Assembly: GCA_022839995.1 (NCBI GenBank)
Contig: JALHIN010000011.1
Coordinates: forward strand, 9,236-73,235
Direction of reading: 5' to 3'
From: 79-D21 sp022839995
Lineage (GTDB): Bacteria; Synergistota; Synergistia; Synergistales; 79-D21
Length of the DNA stretch: 64,000 bases
Shown: piece by piece, positions 7,521-15,587 of the stretch
Layout of the letters: every line of letters begins with the position of its first letter
Numbering within the stretch: the first letter of the stretch is position 1
Made by a program: the position numbers and the translations under genes
The notes under the pieces: model-generated
What the model saw: only the letters and a program-made list of their open reading frames with translations
Databases searched by the model: none
What the model was told of the DNA's origin: nothing

Positions 7521-9146
7521 ATGGCCAAGATCCTGAATTTTGGCGAGGATGCCCGCCGCTCCCTTGAGAGAGGCATCAACAAGGTTGCAGATACTGTCGG
7601 AGTGACTTTGGGCCCCAAGGGGCGGAACGTCGTCCTCGAGAAGAAGTTCGGTTCTCCCACCATCACCAATGACGGCGTGACGATCGCAAAGGAAATCGAG
7701 CTCGAGGATCCCTTCGAGAATATGGGAGCCCAGCTCCTGAAAGAAGTCGCGTCGAAAACCAACGACGTGGCCGGTGACGGGACGACCACGGCGACCGTTC
7801 TCGCGCGTGCCATGATCCGCGAGGGCATGAAGAATGTCGCGGCAGGTGCGAACGGGATCCTGATGCGCCGCGGGATCGAGGGCGCGGTCGATGTCGTTGT
7901 CGACGAGCTGAAGGCCCTTTCCATCGCCGTCAAGGAGCGCAGCAAGATCGCTCAGGTCGCTGCGATTTCCGCCAACGACAAGGTGATCGGCAACCTGATC
8001 GCCGAAGCCATGGAGAAGGTCGGCGAGGACGGCGTCATCACCGTCGAGGATGGACAGACCGTCGGAACCACCCTTGAAACGGTCGAGGGACTCCAGTTCG
8101 ACAAGGGGTACATCAGCCCCTACATGGTCACCAACGCCGAGAGGATGGAAGCCGTCCTTGAAGATGCCTACATCCTCATCAATGACGGCAAGATCAACAA
8201 CGTGAAAGACCTCCTTCCGGTGCTCGAGAAGGTAGTCCAGACCGGCAAGCCTCTCATGATCATCGCGGAGGATGTCGAAGGAGAGGCCCTGGCGACCCTT
8301 GTCGTCAACAAGCTGCGCGGGATCCTGCAGGTCGTCGCGGTGAAGGCTCCCGGCTTCGGTGACCGGCGCAAGGCAATGCTGCAGGACATCGCGATCGTGA
8401 CCGGCGGCCAGGTGGTCAGCGAAGAGGTTGGCCTGAAACTCGAGAACGCCGACCTTTCGATGATGGGCCGGGCGAAGACGGTCCGGGTCACCAAGGAAGA
8501 AACCACGATCGTCGAGGGCAAGGGTGACCCCGAGAAGATCCGTGCCCGGGCTGCCCAGATCCGGAAGGAGCTGGAAGATTCCACTTCCGAGTACGACAAG
8601 GAGAAGCTGCAGGAGCGCCTGGCGAAGCTGGTCGGCGGTGTCGCTGTCATCCAGGTCGGAGCTGCGACCGAGACGGAGCAGAAGGAATTGAAGCATCGGA
8701 TCGAAGACGCCCTGAACGCGACCCGCGCGGCCGTCGAGGAAGGGATCGTCGCAGGCGGCGGTGTTGCCCTCGTGAACTCCCTGCAGGCCCTTGACAAATA
8801 CATCGAGACCCTGTCCGGCGACGAGAAGACCGGTGCCACGATCGTTCGCAAGGCCCTGACGGAACCGCTTCACCTGATCGCCTCCAACGCGGGTTACCAG
8901 GGCGACGTGGTGGTCGAGAAGGTTCTTGGCCTTCCGAAGGGACATGGACTCAACGCAGCGACGGGCGAGTACCTCGACATGGTCAAGGAAGGGATCATCG
9001 ATCCGCTCAAGGTCACGAGAAGCGCGGTTCAGAACGCGGCGTCCATCGCGGCCATGGTCCTGACCACGGAAGCGCTCGTCGGAGACAAGCCGGAGAAGAA
9101 GGATTCCATGCCCTCCATGCCCGGCGGTATGGGAGATTACGACTAA
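7521..9146 (+). CDS. groEL: Chaperonin GroEL
   Basis: GroEL is the 60-kDa chaperonin that folds proteins in an ATP-driven double ring. The 541-residue sequence is full length. It contains the ATP-site motif GDGTTTATVLARAM (near residues 86-99), the apical-domain helices, and AAVEEGIVAGGGVAL in the equatorial domain. The C-terminus is short, MPGGMGDYD, rather than the long run of GGM repeats seen in many bacteria. An AGGAGG site lies about ten bases before the ATG. The gene is followed by a strong terminator, so groESL is a two-gene operon. Confidence 0.98.
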   Translation: MAKILNFGEDARRSLERGINKVADTVGVTLGPKGRNVVLEKKFGSPTITNDGVTIAKEIELEDPFENMGAQLLKEVASKTNDVAGDGTTTATVLARAMIREGMKNVAAGANGILMRRGIEGAVDVVVDELKALSIAVKERSKIAQVAAISANDKVIGNLIAEAMEKVGEDGVITVEDGQTVGTTLETVEGLQFDKGYISPYMVTNAERMEAVLEDAYILINDGKINNVKDLLPVLEKVVQTGKPLMIIAEDVEGEALATLVVNKLRGILQVVAVKAPGFGDRRKAMLQDIAIVTGGQVVSEEVGLKLENADLSMMGRAKTVRVTKEETTIVEGKGDPEKIRARAAQIRKELEDSTSEYDKEKLQERLAKLVGGVAVIQVGAATETEQKELKHRIEDALNATRAAVEEGIVAGGGVALVNSLQALDKYIETLSGDEKTGATIVRKALTEPLHLIASNAGYQGDVVVEKVLGLPKGHGLNAATGEYLDMVKEGIIDPLKVTRSAVQNAASIAAMVLTTEALVGDKPEKKDSMPSMPGGMGDYD

Positions 9147-9161
9147 TCGAAGGTTTTTCCC

Positions 9162-9192
9162 AAGGCCCCCGCTTGAAGCGGGGGCCTTTTTT
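9162..9192 (+). terminator. Intrinsic terminator of groESL
   Basis: The arms AAGGCCCCCGC (9162-9172) and GCGGGGGCCTT (9178-9188) pair perfectly around a TTGAA loop and run into six T residues (9187-9192). It lies 16 bases after the groEL stop codon. Confidence 0.95.
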
Positions 9193-9294
9193 GTGGTGGC
9201 GGTTCTCCCTCCGGGTCTTTGTCTGTTAAGATTATCGGGAAAACGTTCCACCAGATTTCAAGCCGAAGGGGGAGAAGCCCTAAGGGGCTCTTTC

Positions 9295-10836
9295 ATGGCG
9301 TCACATTCGAACATCGTCATCCTGGACTGCGGCTCGCAGTACACCCAGCTGATCGCAAGGAGAATCCGGGAACTCTCCGTCCACAGCGAGATTCTTCCGT
9401 GGGATTCCGCCACGGAGGAAATCCTTTCCCGCCACCCCAATGGGATCGTCATTTCTGGCGGGCCGAGGAGCGTGCTCGAAGAAGGAGCCCCGGCGATTCC
9501 GGATTCGGTTCTCCATTCGGGAATCCCGATCCTGGGGATTTGCTACGGGATGCAGCTGCTGGCGCATCAGCTCGGCGGCATCGTCAGGCAAGCCCCCCTG
9601 GCGGAATACGGACCTGCGGAAGTCCGGATCCTGGATCCGGAGAGCCCCTTGCTCAAGGGGCTGCCGGAAACACTTTCGGTCTGGATGAGCCATTGGGACA
9701 GCGTGAACTCGCTTCCGCCCGGTTTTTCGATCATCGCCGAGAGCGGGGGCGGGCTGATCGCCGGCTTTGCCGACGAATCGAGCCGAATCACCGGACTGCA
9801 GTTTCACCCGGAAGTGGCGCATACCCCGCAGGGAATGGAGATCCTGCGCAACTTCCTCTTCGCGGTATGCGGGTGTGTCCCGGACTGGAACCTGAGTGAC
9901 TGGGCGGAGCAGGCGATCCAGGAAATTCGCGAACAGGTGGGGACCGACCGGGTGATCTGCGGCCTCTCCGGCGGTGTGGACTCGACCGTCGCGGCGGTTC
10001 TGACCGCCCGTGCAATCGGGGATCAGCTGGAATGCATTTTCGTGAACAACGGCTTGCTGCGCCTGAACGAGGCGGAGGAAGTCCTCGAAGCCTATCGCGA
10101 GATGAACCTCAGGATCCATTACGTCGACGCGACCGAACGCTTCCTGGAAGGGCTCAAGGGGGTTTCGGAACCGGAAAGGAAACGAAAGATCATCGGAGAA
10201 CTGTTTGTCCGGGTCTTCGAGGAAAAGGCGGGAGAAATCGGCGGCGCGCGCTGGCTGCTGCAAGGAACCCTATACCCGGACATCATCGAAAGCGGGCACA
10301 AGGGAAAAGGAGCTGCGGTCATCAAAACCCACCATAACGTCGGCGGACTTCCCGAGCGAATGTCGCTCAAAGTCCTGGAACCCCTGAAGGACCTGTTCAA
10401 GGACGAAGGAAGGGAGATCGGCAGGATGATCGGGGTGCCGGACGCCATCCTGAAACGGCATCCCTTCCCCGGTCCCGGGCTGGCGGTTCGATGCCTCGGG
10501 GAAATCACTGCAGAGAGACTGGAAACCCTCAGAAAGGCAGATGCGATTTTCATCGAAGAGATCCGCAAGGCTGGGCTTTATGACCGCCTTTGGCAGGCTT
10601 TCTGTGTCCTTCTGCCGGCACGGAGCGTCGGGGTGATGGGGGACGTGCGGACCTATGCAGAGGCTGTCGCTCTCCGGGCGGTCGAATCGCTCGACGCGAT
10701 GACCGCCGACTGGGCGCGGCTGCCGGCCGATCTGTTGAATCGAACCGCAAACCGGATCTGCAACGAAGTCCAGGGAGTGAACCGCGTCGTTTACGATGTC
10801 ACGAGCAAACCGCCTGCGACGATCGAGTGGGAGTAA
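9295..10836 (+). CDS. guaA: GMP synthase (glutamine-hydrolysing)
   Basis: GuaA converts XMP to GMP using glutamine and ATP. The 513-residue protein combines an N-terminal class I glutamine amidotransferase (GICYGMQ with nucleophile Cys83; later FHPEVAHT) with an ATP-pyrophosphatase domain (P-loop SGGVDS at 225-230). It ends in the conserved dimerisation segment ending PPATIEWE. The frame is open for about 100 bases upstream, but the ATG at 9295 places the conserved IVILDCGSQYTQLIARR correctly; the AAGGGGCTC upstream is a modest ribosome-binding site. The 148-base gap to groEL holds the groESL terminator. I see no purine riboswitch and no convincing promoter in it. Confidence 0.97.
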   Translation: MASHSNIVILDCGSQYTQLIARRIRELSVHSEILPWDSATEEILSRHPNGIVISGGPRSVLEEGAPAIPDSVLHSGIPILGICYGMQLLAHQLGGIVRQAPLAEYGPAEVRILDPESPLLKGLPETLSVWMSHWDSVNSLPPGFSIIAESGGGLIAGFADESSRITGLQFHPEVAHTPQGMEILRNFLFAVCGCVPDWNLSDWAEQAIQEIREQVGTDRVICGLSGGVDSTVAAVLTARAIGDQLECIFVNNGLLRLNEAEEVLEAYREMNLRIHYVDATERFLEGLKGVSEPERKRKIIGELFVRVFEEKAGEIGGARWLLQGTLYPDIIESGHKGKGAAVIKTHHNVGGLPERMSLKVLEPLKDLFKDEGREIGRMIGVPDAILKRHPFPGPGLAVRCLGEITAERLETLRKADAIFIEEIRKAGLYDRLWQAFCVLLPARSVGVMGDVRTYAEAVALRAVESLDAMTADWARLPADLLNRTANRICNEVQGVNRVVYDVTSKPPATIEWE

Positions 10837-10854
10837 GGAAAGGCTGCTGAGGAT

Positions 10855-11631
10855 ATGAAGAGGGCTTCCGAGGAGGCTTTTCGCGATTTCCTGGAACAGG
10901 TCCGCTGCGGCCGTCTCTCTGTCGAGGAAGGCCTGGAAGTGCTTTCCTCGATGGCGACCCTGTACTTGGGTGAGATCCGCCTGGATGGCCACCGAGGCTT
11001 TCGGTGCGGGATCGGCGAGGTCGTCTACTGCCCCGGCAAGACGCGCCGGCAGCTGGAGAAGATCGCGGATGCCTGCCGCGATAGGCCAGAAACCCTGATT
11101 TTCAGCCGGATGGAAACGGATCAGGCCGAAGCCGTGGGGGAACGCCTCCCCGGGTTTTGCTATGACGAAGTCGCCCGGATCGGTTACCGCAAGGGGGAGT
11201 CTCCGGTCGCCCGGGGCCGTGTCTCGGTCATTAGCGCTGGAGCGGCCGATCAGCGGGTTGCGGCGGAGGCTTCACTGGTTTCGGAGCTTTTGGGCTGCGA
11301 AGTCGACCGGCATTTCGACGTTGGGGTCGCCGGCCTGCACCGGTTGCTTTCCGTCTTGCAGGAGCTTCGAAAGGCGGATGTGGTCGTCGCCGTGGCGGGA
11401 ATGGAGGCTGCCCTGCCGACGGTTGCAGCTGGCCTTCTTGACACGGTTGTCATTGCGGTTCCGACCTCCGCGGGTTACGGAACGAGCCTGGGCGGCGCGG
11501 CAGCGCTGCTTGGGGTTCTCAACAGCTGTTGCCCGAATGTCCTGGCCGTCAACATCGACAACGGCCTCGGGGCCGGGATTTCCGCTTCTCTGATCGCGGG
11601 AGGAGGATGTCGACGTGGTGGAAGGGATTAG
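10855..11631 (+). CDS. larB: Nickel-pincer cofactor biosynthesis protein LarB
   Basis: LarB carboxylates and hydrolyses nicotinic acid adenine dinucleotide in the first step of nickel-pincer nucleotide synthesis, the cofactor of lactate racemase-type enzymes. The 258-residue protein has the PurE-like (AIR carboxylase) C-terminal domain: VSVISAGAADQRVAAEA, HFDVGVAGLHRLL, VAVAGMEAALPTVAAGLL and VIAVPTSAGYGTSLGGAAAL. LarC and LarE, needed for the later steps, are not in the window. It follows guaA by 18 bases and overlaps the next gene by 17 bases, so it may be co-transcribed with both. Confidence 0.88.
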   Translation: MKRASEEAFRDFLEQVRCGRLSVEEGLEVLSSMATLYLGEIRLDGHRGFRCGIGEVVYCPGKTRRQLEKIADACRDRPETLIFSRMETDQAEAVGERLPGFCYDEVARIGYRKGESPVARGRVSVISAGAADQRVAAEASLVSELLGCEVDRHFDVGVAGLHRLLSVLQELRKADVVVAVAGMEAALPTVAAGLLDTVVIAVPTSAGYGTSLGGAAALLGVLNSCCPNVLAVNIDNGLGAGISASLIAGGGCRRGGRD

Positions 11632-12736
11632 CGCCGAAACCGGAAAAACCAAGCCAAGAGGGACATTCGTGCCCTTCGTTGTCTTTTTCGCAGCGCTTTC
11701 GACGATCGCCCTTCTCCTGGCCTTTCCACTTTTGCGTTCCCTGGCCTGGTCGATCATCCTTTCCTTCTTCAGCTACCCGTTTTTCCAGTTCCTCCATGTT
11801 CGGCTGTTTCGCGGCAGGCTGGCCAATCTCGCAGCAGGTTTGACGACAGCCCTGATCATCGCCATGCTGCTTCTGCCGGCCATCCTGTTCGTGCTTTACC
11901 TGGCCCATGACGGGATGGCTCTTTACGGCCGCCTGACTGCAATTGTCGAGAAGCTGGAAAGACAGGACCTCACCCTTCTTCTGAACTTGATCCCGAATTC
12001 CTTGCGGGAATTCCTTACCCCCTGGATTTCCGAGTTCAACCTCTTCGGAGACCTGCTTGGGCAGCTTGGAAGGTGGTTTTCCGGCTGGATTGCAGGGGTC
12101 TCCCGCGGGGTTTTCGAGAGCGCCCTCCGGTTGGTTTTTCAGATGATCGTCATCACCGTTTCCTCCTTTTTCATGATCAGGGACGGGCATGTGATCATCG
12201 AATACATCAGGGACATTGTCCCTCTTTCGACCGAGGAGACGGACGCGATGCTTGCAAGAGGGCGTAGAATGCTGCAGGCCGTCGTTTACGGGTTCACGTT
12301 CACCGCGGCCGTCCAGGGATTTCTCGGGGCTCTTGGCTGGTGGTGGGTTGGTCTTCCGAACGCCTTTCTTTTCGGTGGCCTGATGTTCATTTTTGCGATC
12401 ATTCCTTTTGTGGGGACAGCCCTGGTTTGGGCACCGGGCGCTCTCTACCTTTTTGCCGTCGGGCAGCATGGAGCTGCCCTGACCCTTGCTTTCTGGGGAC
12501 TTGCCGTCGTCAGCACGGTCGATAATTTCCTGCGCCCGATGTTCATCTCGGAGGGAAGCAAGGTCCATATCCTCATCGTTTTCGTCGGGGTCGTGGGAGG
12601 GCTCGCGACGCTCGGTTTCCTTGGGATTTTCCTCGGCCCGCTCGTCATGACCCTGTTCTTCTTCTGTCTTGACGCGTACCGAAGGATTTGGATGAACCTC
12701 CGCCAGGGCCAACAGCAGGAGGTCTCGCGCCAATGA
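11615..12736 (+). CDS. AI-2E family membrane transporter
   Basis: The 373-residue protein belongs to the AI-2E/PerM-like family of inner-membrane proteins: two to three hydrophobic N-terminal helices, a soluble stretch around residues 100-150, then a cluster of helices ending near residue 350. The helix containing FVGTALVWAPGALYLFAVG and the segment PMFISEGSKVHILIVFVGVVGG are typical. Members have been linked to autoinducer-2 export, Na+/H+ exchange or other substrates, so the substrate here is open. It starts at GTG eight bases after AGGAGG and overlaps both larB and mobB. Confidence 0.85.
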   Translation: MVEGISAETGKTKPRGTFVPFVVFFAALSTIALLLAFPLLRSLAWSIILSFFSYPFFQFLHVRLFRGRLANLAAGLTTALIIAMLLLPAILFVLYLAHDGMALYGRLTAIVEKLERQDLTLLLNLIPNSLREFLTPWISEFNLFGDLLGQLGRWFSGWIAGVSRGVFESALRLVFQMIVITVSSFFMIRDGHVIIEYIRDIVPLSTEETDAMLARGRRMLQAVVYGFTFTAAVQGFLGALGWWWVGLPNAFLFGGLMFIFAIIPFVGTALVWAPGALYLFAVGQHGAALTLAFWGLAVVSTVDNFLRPMFISEGSKVHILIVFVGVVGGLATLGFLGIFLGPLVMTLFFFCLDAYRRIWMNLRQGQQQEVSRQ

Positions 12737-13356
12737 TCCCGGTGATCGCCATCAGCGGCTTCAAGAAATCGGGCAAGACCACCCTTTGCTGCGAACTGGC
12801 GGCCAGCTTTCGGGAGAGGGGAATACGGGTCGGCTTCATCAAGCGGACACACGACCCTTCAATCGGGAGCCAGGGAACCGACACGGGTTCCCTTCTCGAA
12901 ATGGGGCATCCGACTCTTCTCTGGGCTCCAGACGGGATTCGCGCAGAGAGCAGGGAGGGATTGCCCGAGCCGTGCTGGATGGTCGAACGGTTCATGCCCG
13001 AAGTGGACCTGGTGCTTCTTGAAGGGGGAAAGAGCCTCTCTCTGCCCCGGGTTTGGGTCGGAAACCCGGAAGAATGCCCGGCGGAGGTCAAAGGGGTCCT
13101 GGCGTGGTACGGAAATTTCGAATCCGCGGCGGGTATTCCCGCCTTTCGGCCGGGACAGGAGAAGGACCTGGCCCTGTTTCTTATCGACCGACTGCTCGGG
13201 AAAAAGACGGTGCCCTCGATCAGCCTCCGTGTCGACGGCAGGAGGATTCCCCTCAAACCCTACCTGGAAGGGTTCCTGGGGCACGCCATTCTGGGGATGC
13301 TTCGTTCGCTCAAGGGGACGGAAGGAAGGGATATTTCGATCCATATTCGGACTTAG
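12733..13356 (+). CDS. mobB: Molybdopterin-guanine dinucleotide biosynthesis protein MobB
   Basis: MobB is a GTP-binding adaptor that aids formation of the guanine dinucleotide form of molybdenum or tungsten cofactor. The 207-residue protein opens with VIAISGFKKSGKTTL, a P-loop at about residues 9-17, followed by GFIKRTHD and VDLVLLEGGKS, all characteristic of the family. The C-terminal 40 residues extend beyond a minimal MobB and are not recognised. The ATG overlaps the preceding stop (ATGA). MobA and molybdoenzymes are not nearby. It is the last gene of the guaA-mobB run. Confidence 0.88.
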   Translation: MIPVIAISGFKKSGKTTLCCELAASFRERGIRVGFIKRTHDPSIGSQGTDTGSLLEMGHPTLLWAPDGIRAESREGLPEPCWMVERFMPEVDLVLLEGGKSLSLPRVWVGNPEECPAEVKGVLAWYGNFESAAGIPAFRPGQEKDLALFLIDRLLGKKTVPSISLRVDGRRIPLKPYLEGFLGHAILGMLRSLKGTEGRDISIHIRT

Positions 13357-13391
13357 GGCTCCGTTTTGAATTGAACGTTTTTTCTGACGCC

Positions 13392-13420
13392 TTGTGCGGA
13401 TGAGACGAGATGACTATAAT
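13392..13420 (+). promoter_or_regulatory. hppA promoter
   Basis: TTGTGC (13392-13397) and a consensus TATAAT (13415-13420) are 17 bases apart. Transcription would start near 13427, leaving a leader of about 85 bases that contains a strong hairpin. Confidence 0.8.
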
Positions 13421-13441
13421 AATGGGCGCTTTTCAGGCCGA

Positions 13442-13464
13442 TGCCCGCCCGGAATGGGCGGGCA
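13442..13464 (+). other. GC-rich hairpin in the hppA leader
   Basis: TGCCCGCCC (13442-13450) and GGGCGGGCA (13456-13464) form a perfect 9-bp stem with a GGAAT loop, about 15 bases after the predicted transcription start and 48 bases before the ATG. No U-run follows, so it is not a simple terminator. It could stabilise the mRNA or be part of a regulatory leader. Confidence 0.6.
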
Positions 13465-13512
13465 AGTTGTTACGTTGAACGGAATCTTTTCAGTCCAAAG
13501 GAGGTTTCATCG

Positions 13513-15474
13513 ATGGGAACACAGGTCATACTACTGGTGGCCCTGGCCGGGGCCCTTGCCTTGGTCTACGCCATCTGGGCGACCGGCAAGATCAACGCCG
13601 TCAAGGTTGATAACGAACGGGTCAACGACCTTTCCGGAATCATCCATGGCGGGGCCCTAGCCTTCCTCTACAGGGAATACAAGGCTCTCGTCCCGTTTGT
13701 GGTCATCGTCGGCGGGCTGCTTTTCTGGAAGATCGGTACGGGATCGGCTTTCTGTTTCGTCCTAGGAGCCTTCTGCAGCGCGATGACCGGGTACTTCGGG
13801 ATGAACGTGGCCACCAAGGCGAACGGGAAAACGGCCTTCAGCGCGACGAAGGGTATGAACCAGGCCCTTACGGTGGCGTTTACGGGCGGTTCGGTCATGG
13901 GAATGAACGTGGTGGGCATCGGGATTCTCGGTATCCTTCTCTGTACGCTGATCTTCAAGGATCCGAACATCATCGTTGGCTTCGGTTTCGGGGCTAGCTC
14001 CATCGCGCTTTTCGCCAGGGTAGGTGGCGGAATCTACACCAAGGCTGCCGACGTCGGAGCCGACCTCGTCGGGAAAGTGGAAGCCGGCATTCCCGAAGAT
14101 GACCCCAGAAACCCCGCCGTCATCGCCGACAACGTGGGTGACAACGTCGGCGACATCGCCGGGATGGGGGCGGACCTCTTCGAATCCTACGTGAACGCGA
14201 TCGTGGCGGCCATGGCCGTGGGGATCGTTACGTTCGGGAACGCGGGCATGGTCTATCCGCTCCTCCTGGCGGCCCTGGGAATCCTTTCTGCCATTCTCGG
14301 GACGTTCTTTGTCAAGGTCGGGGAAAACGGGGATCCCCAGGCGGCTCTTAGCCGCGGGACCTATGCGACGGGAGCGTTCCTGATCGTTGGGACCTTTTTC
14401 CTCACCCGGGCGATGTTCGGCGAACTGACCCTTTTCTATGCCGTCGTCGCGGGGACGGTCGCGGGAGTTGCAATCGGTTTCGCGACGGAGGTCTACACCT
14501 CTTCGAGCTACAAGTCGGTCAAGGAAATCGCTCAAGCTTCGCTCACCGGGCCTGCGACGAACATCCTTGCCGGTCTTGGGGTCGGGATGAAGTCGACGGC
14601 GGTTCCGGTCCTACTGATCTGCGGGGCGACCCTGGTCGGGGTCCGTTTCGGGGGCCTTTACGGGATCGCCTGCTCGGCGGTCGGCATGCTGGCGATCACC
14701 GGCATGGTCCTGAGCGTGGATGCCTACGGCCCCATCGCGGACAATGCCGGCGGAATCGCAGAGATGAGCCACCTGCCGCACGAAGTCCGGCAGATCACCG
14801 ACAAGCTGGATGCAGTGGGGAATACCACCGCAGCGGTTGGCAAGGGCCTGGCGATCGGCTCCGCGGCCCTGACGGCGTTGGCCCTTTTCGTGGCTTACGC
14901 ACAGGCTGCGCACATCGATGTCATCGACCTGCGCGATCCGAAGGTGATGGTGGGGTTGTTCATCGGCGGTTTGCTCCCCTTCATTTTCGCGGCTCTTTCC
15001 ATCGGCGCCGTTGGCCGTGCGGCCCAGCATATGATCGACGAGGTGCGCCGCCAGTTCCGTGAGATTCCCGGCATTATGGAAGGAACCGGTCGGCCCGAGT
15101 ACGAGCGGTGCGTCGACATTTCGACGGCCGCAGCCCTTCGGGAGATGATCGTACCGGGGCTCATGGCGGTCATCGCACCGGTGCTTGTCGGCCTTGCCCT
15201 GGGAGCTGCCGCTCTCGGCGGGCTTCTCGGCGGTTCGATCGTCACGGGGGTCATGCTCGCCATCTTCATGGCCAATTCCGGCGGAGCGTGGGATAACGCG
15301 AAGAAGTACATCGAGGAAGGACACCATGGCGGCAAGCGGACTCCGGCACATGCAGCCGCCGTGGTCGGGGATACGGTCGGCGATCCTTTCAAGGACACCG
15401 CGGGACCCAGCATGAATATCCTGATCAAGCTCATGTCCGTCGTGGCGGTGGTGATCGCCCCCCTGTTCTCCTAG
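13513..15474 (+). CDS. hppA: Membrane-bound pyrophosphatase, probably K+-dependent and Na+-pumping
   Basis: This integral membrane enzyme couples hydrolysis of pyrophosphate to ion export. The 653 residues are rich in transmembrane helices (about 16 expected). The substrate-site signature DVGADLVGKVEAGIPEDDPR is followed by NPAVIADNVGDNVGD. Two residues suggest the subtype. GNTTAAVGKG has Ala440 and Gly443 where K+-independent enzymes have Lys and Thr, implying K+ dependence. DLFES places Glu224 at the position typical of Na+-pumping rather than plant-type H+-pumping enzymes. The ATG is preceded by a perfect AAAGGAGG site. It has its own promoter and stands alone as a transcription unit. Ion specificity is inference from motifs. 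Confidence 0.93.
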   Translation: MGTQVILLVALAGALALVYAIWATGKINAVKVDNERVNDLSGIIHGGALAFLYREYKALVPFVVIVGGLLFWKIGTGSAFCFVLGAFCSAMTGYFGMNVATKANGKTAFSATKGMNQALTVAFTGGSVMGMNVVGIGILGILLCTLIFKDPNIIVGFGFGASSIALFARVGGGIYTKAADVGADLVGKVEAGIPEDDPRNPAVIADNVGDNVGDIAGMGADLFESYVNAIVAAMAVGIVTFGNAGMVYPLLLAALGILSAILGTFFVKVGENGDPQAALSRGTYATGAFLIVGTFFLTRAMFGELTLFYAVVAGTVAGVAIGFATEVYTSSSYKSVKEIAQASLTGPATNILAGLGVGMKSTAVPVLLICGATLVGVRFGGLYGIACSAVGMLAITGMVLSVDAYGPIADNAGGIAEMSHLPHEVRQITDKLDAVGNTTAAVGKGLAIGSAALTALALFVAYAQAAHIDVIDLRDPKVMVGLFIGGLLPFIFAALSIGAVGRAAQHMIDEVRRQFREIPGIMEGTGRPEYERCVDISTAAALREMIVPGLMAVIAPVLVGLALGAAALGGLLGGSIVTGVMLAIFMANSGGAWDNAKKYIEEGHHGGKRTPAHAAAVVGDTVGDPFKDTAGPSMNILIKLMSVVAVVIAPLFS

Positions 15475-15532
15475 GAGAGAATCCCGAATCCGTCTGCGGG
15501 GCAGCGGAAACAGGATCGTTTTCACGCAAGGG

Positions 15533-15560
15533 ATGAGGGGGGCGCAAAAGCCCCCCTCAT
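15533..15560 (+). terminator. Strong hairpin after hppA
   Basis: ATGAGGGGGGC (15533-15543) and GCCCCCCTCAT (15550-15560) form an 11-bp perfect stem with a GCAAAA loop, 58 bases after the hppA stop and 27 bases before the dnaG start. No T-run follows, so it may be a partial terminator, an attenuator or a processing site limiting readthrough into dnaG. Confidence 0.6.
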
Positions 15561-15587
15561 TGACTCGATACTGGGAGTGGTGCCCGA

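Noticed and set aside
7353..9251. Long minus-strand frame opposite groEL
   Set aside because: Antisense shadow of groEL that also runs through the groESL terminator; no ribosome-binding site or family match.
9193..9294. Purine riboswitch or promoter before guaA
   Set aside because: I see no conserved purine-aptamer core, and the only -10-like hexamer (TAAGAT, 9227-9232) has no -35 partner.
13362..13383. Possible terminator after mobB (CGTT...AACG followed by six T)
   Set aside because: The stem is only four A/T-rich pairs, too weak to call.
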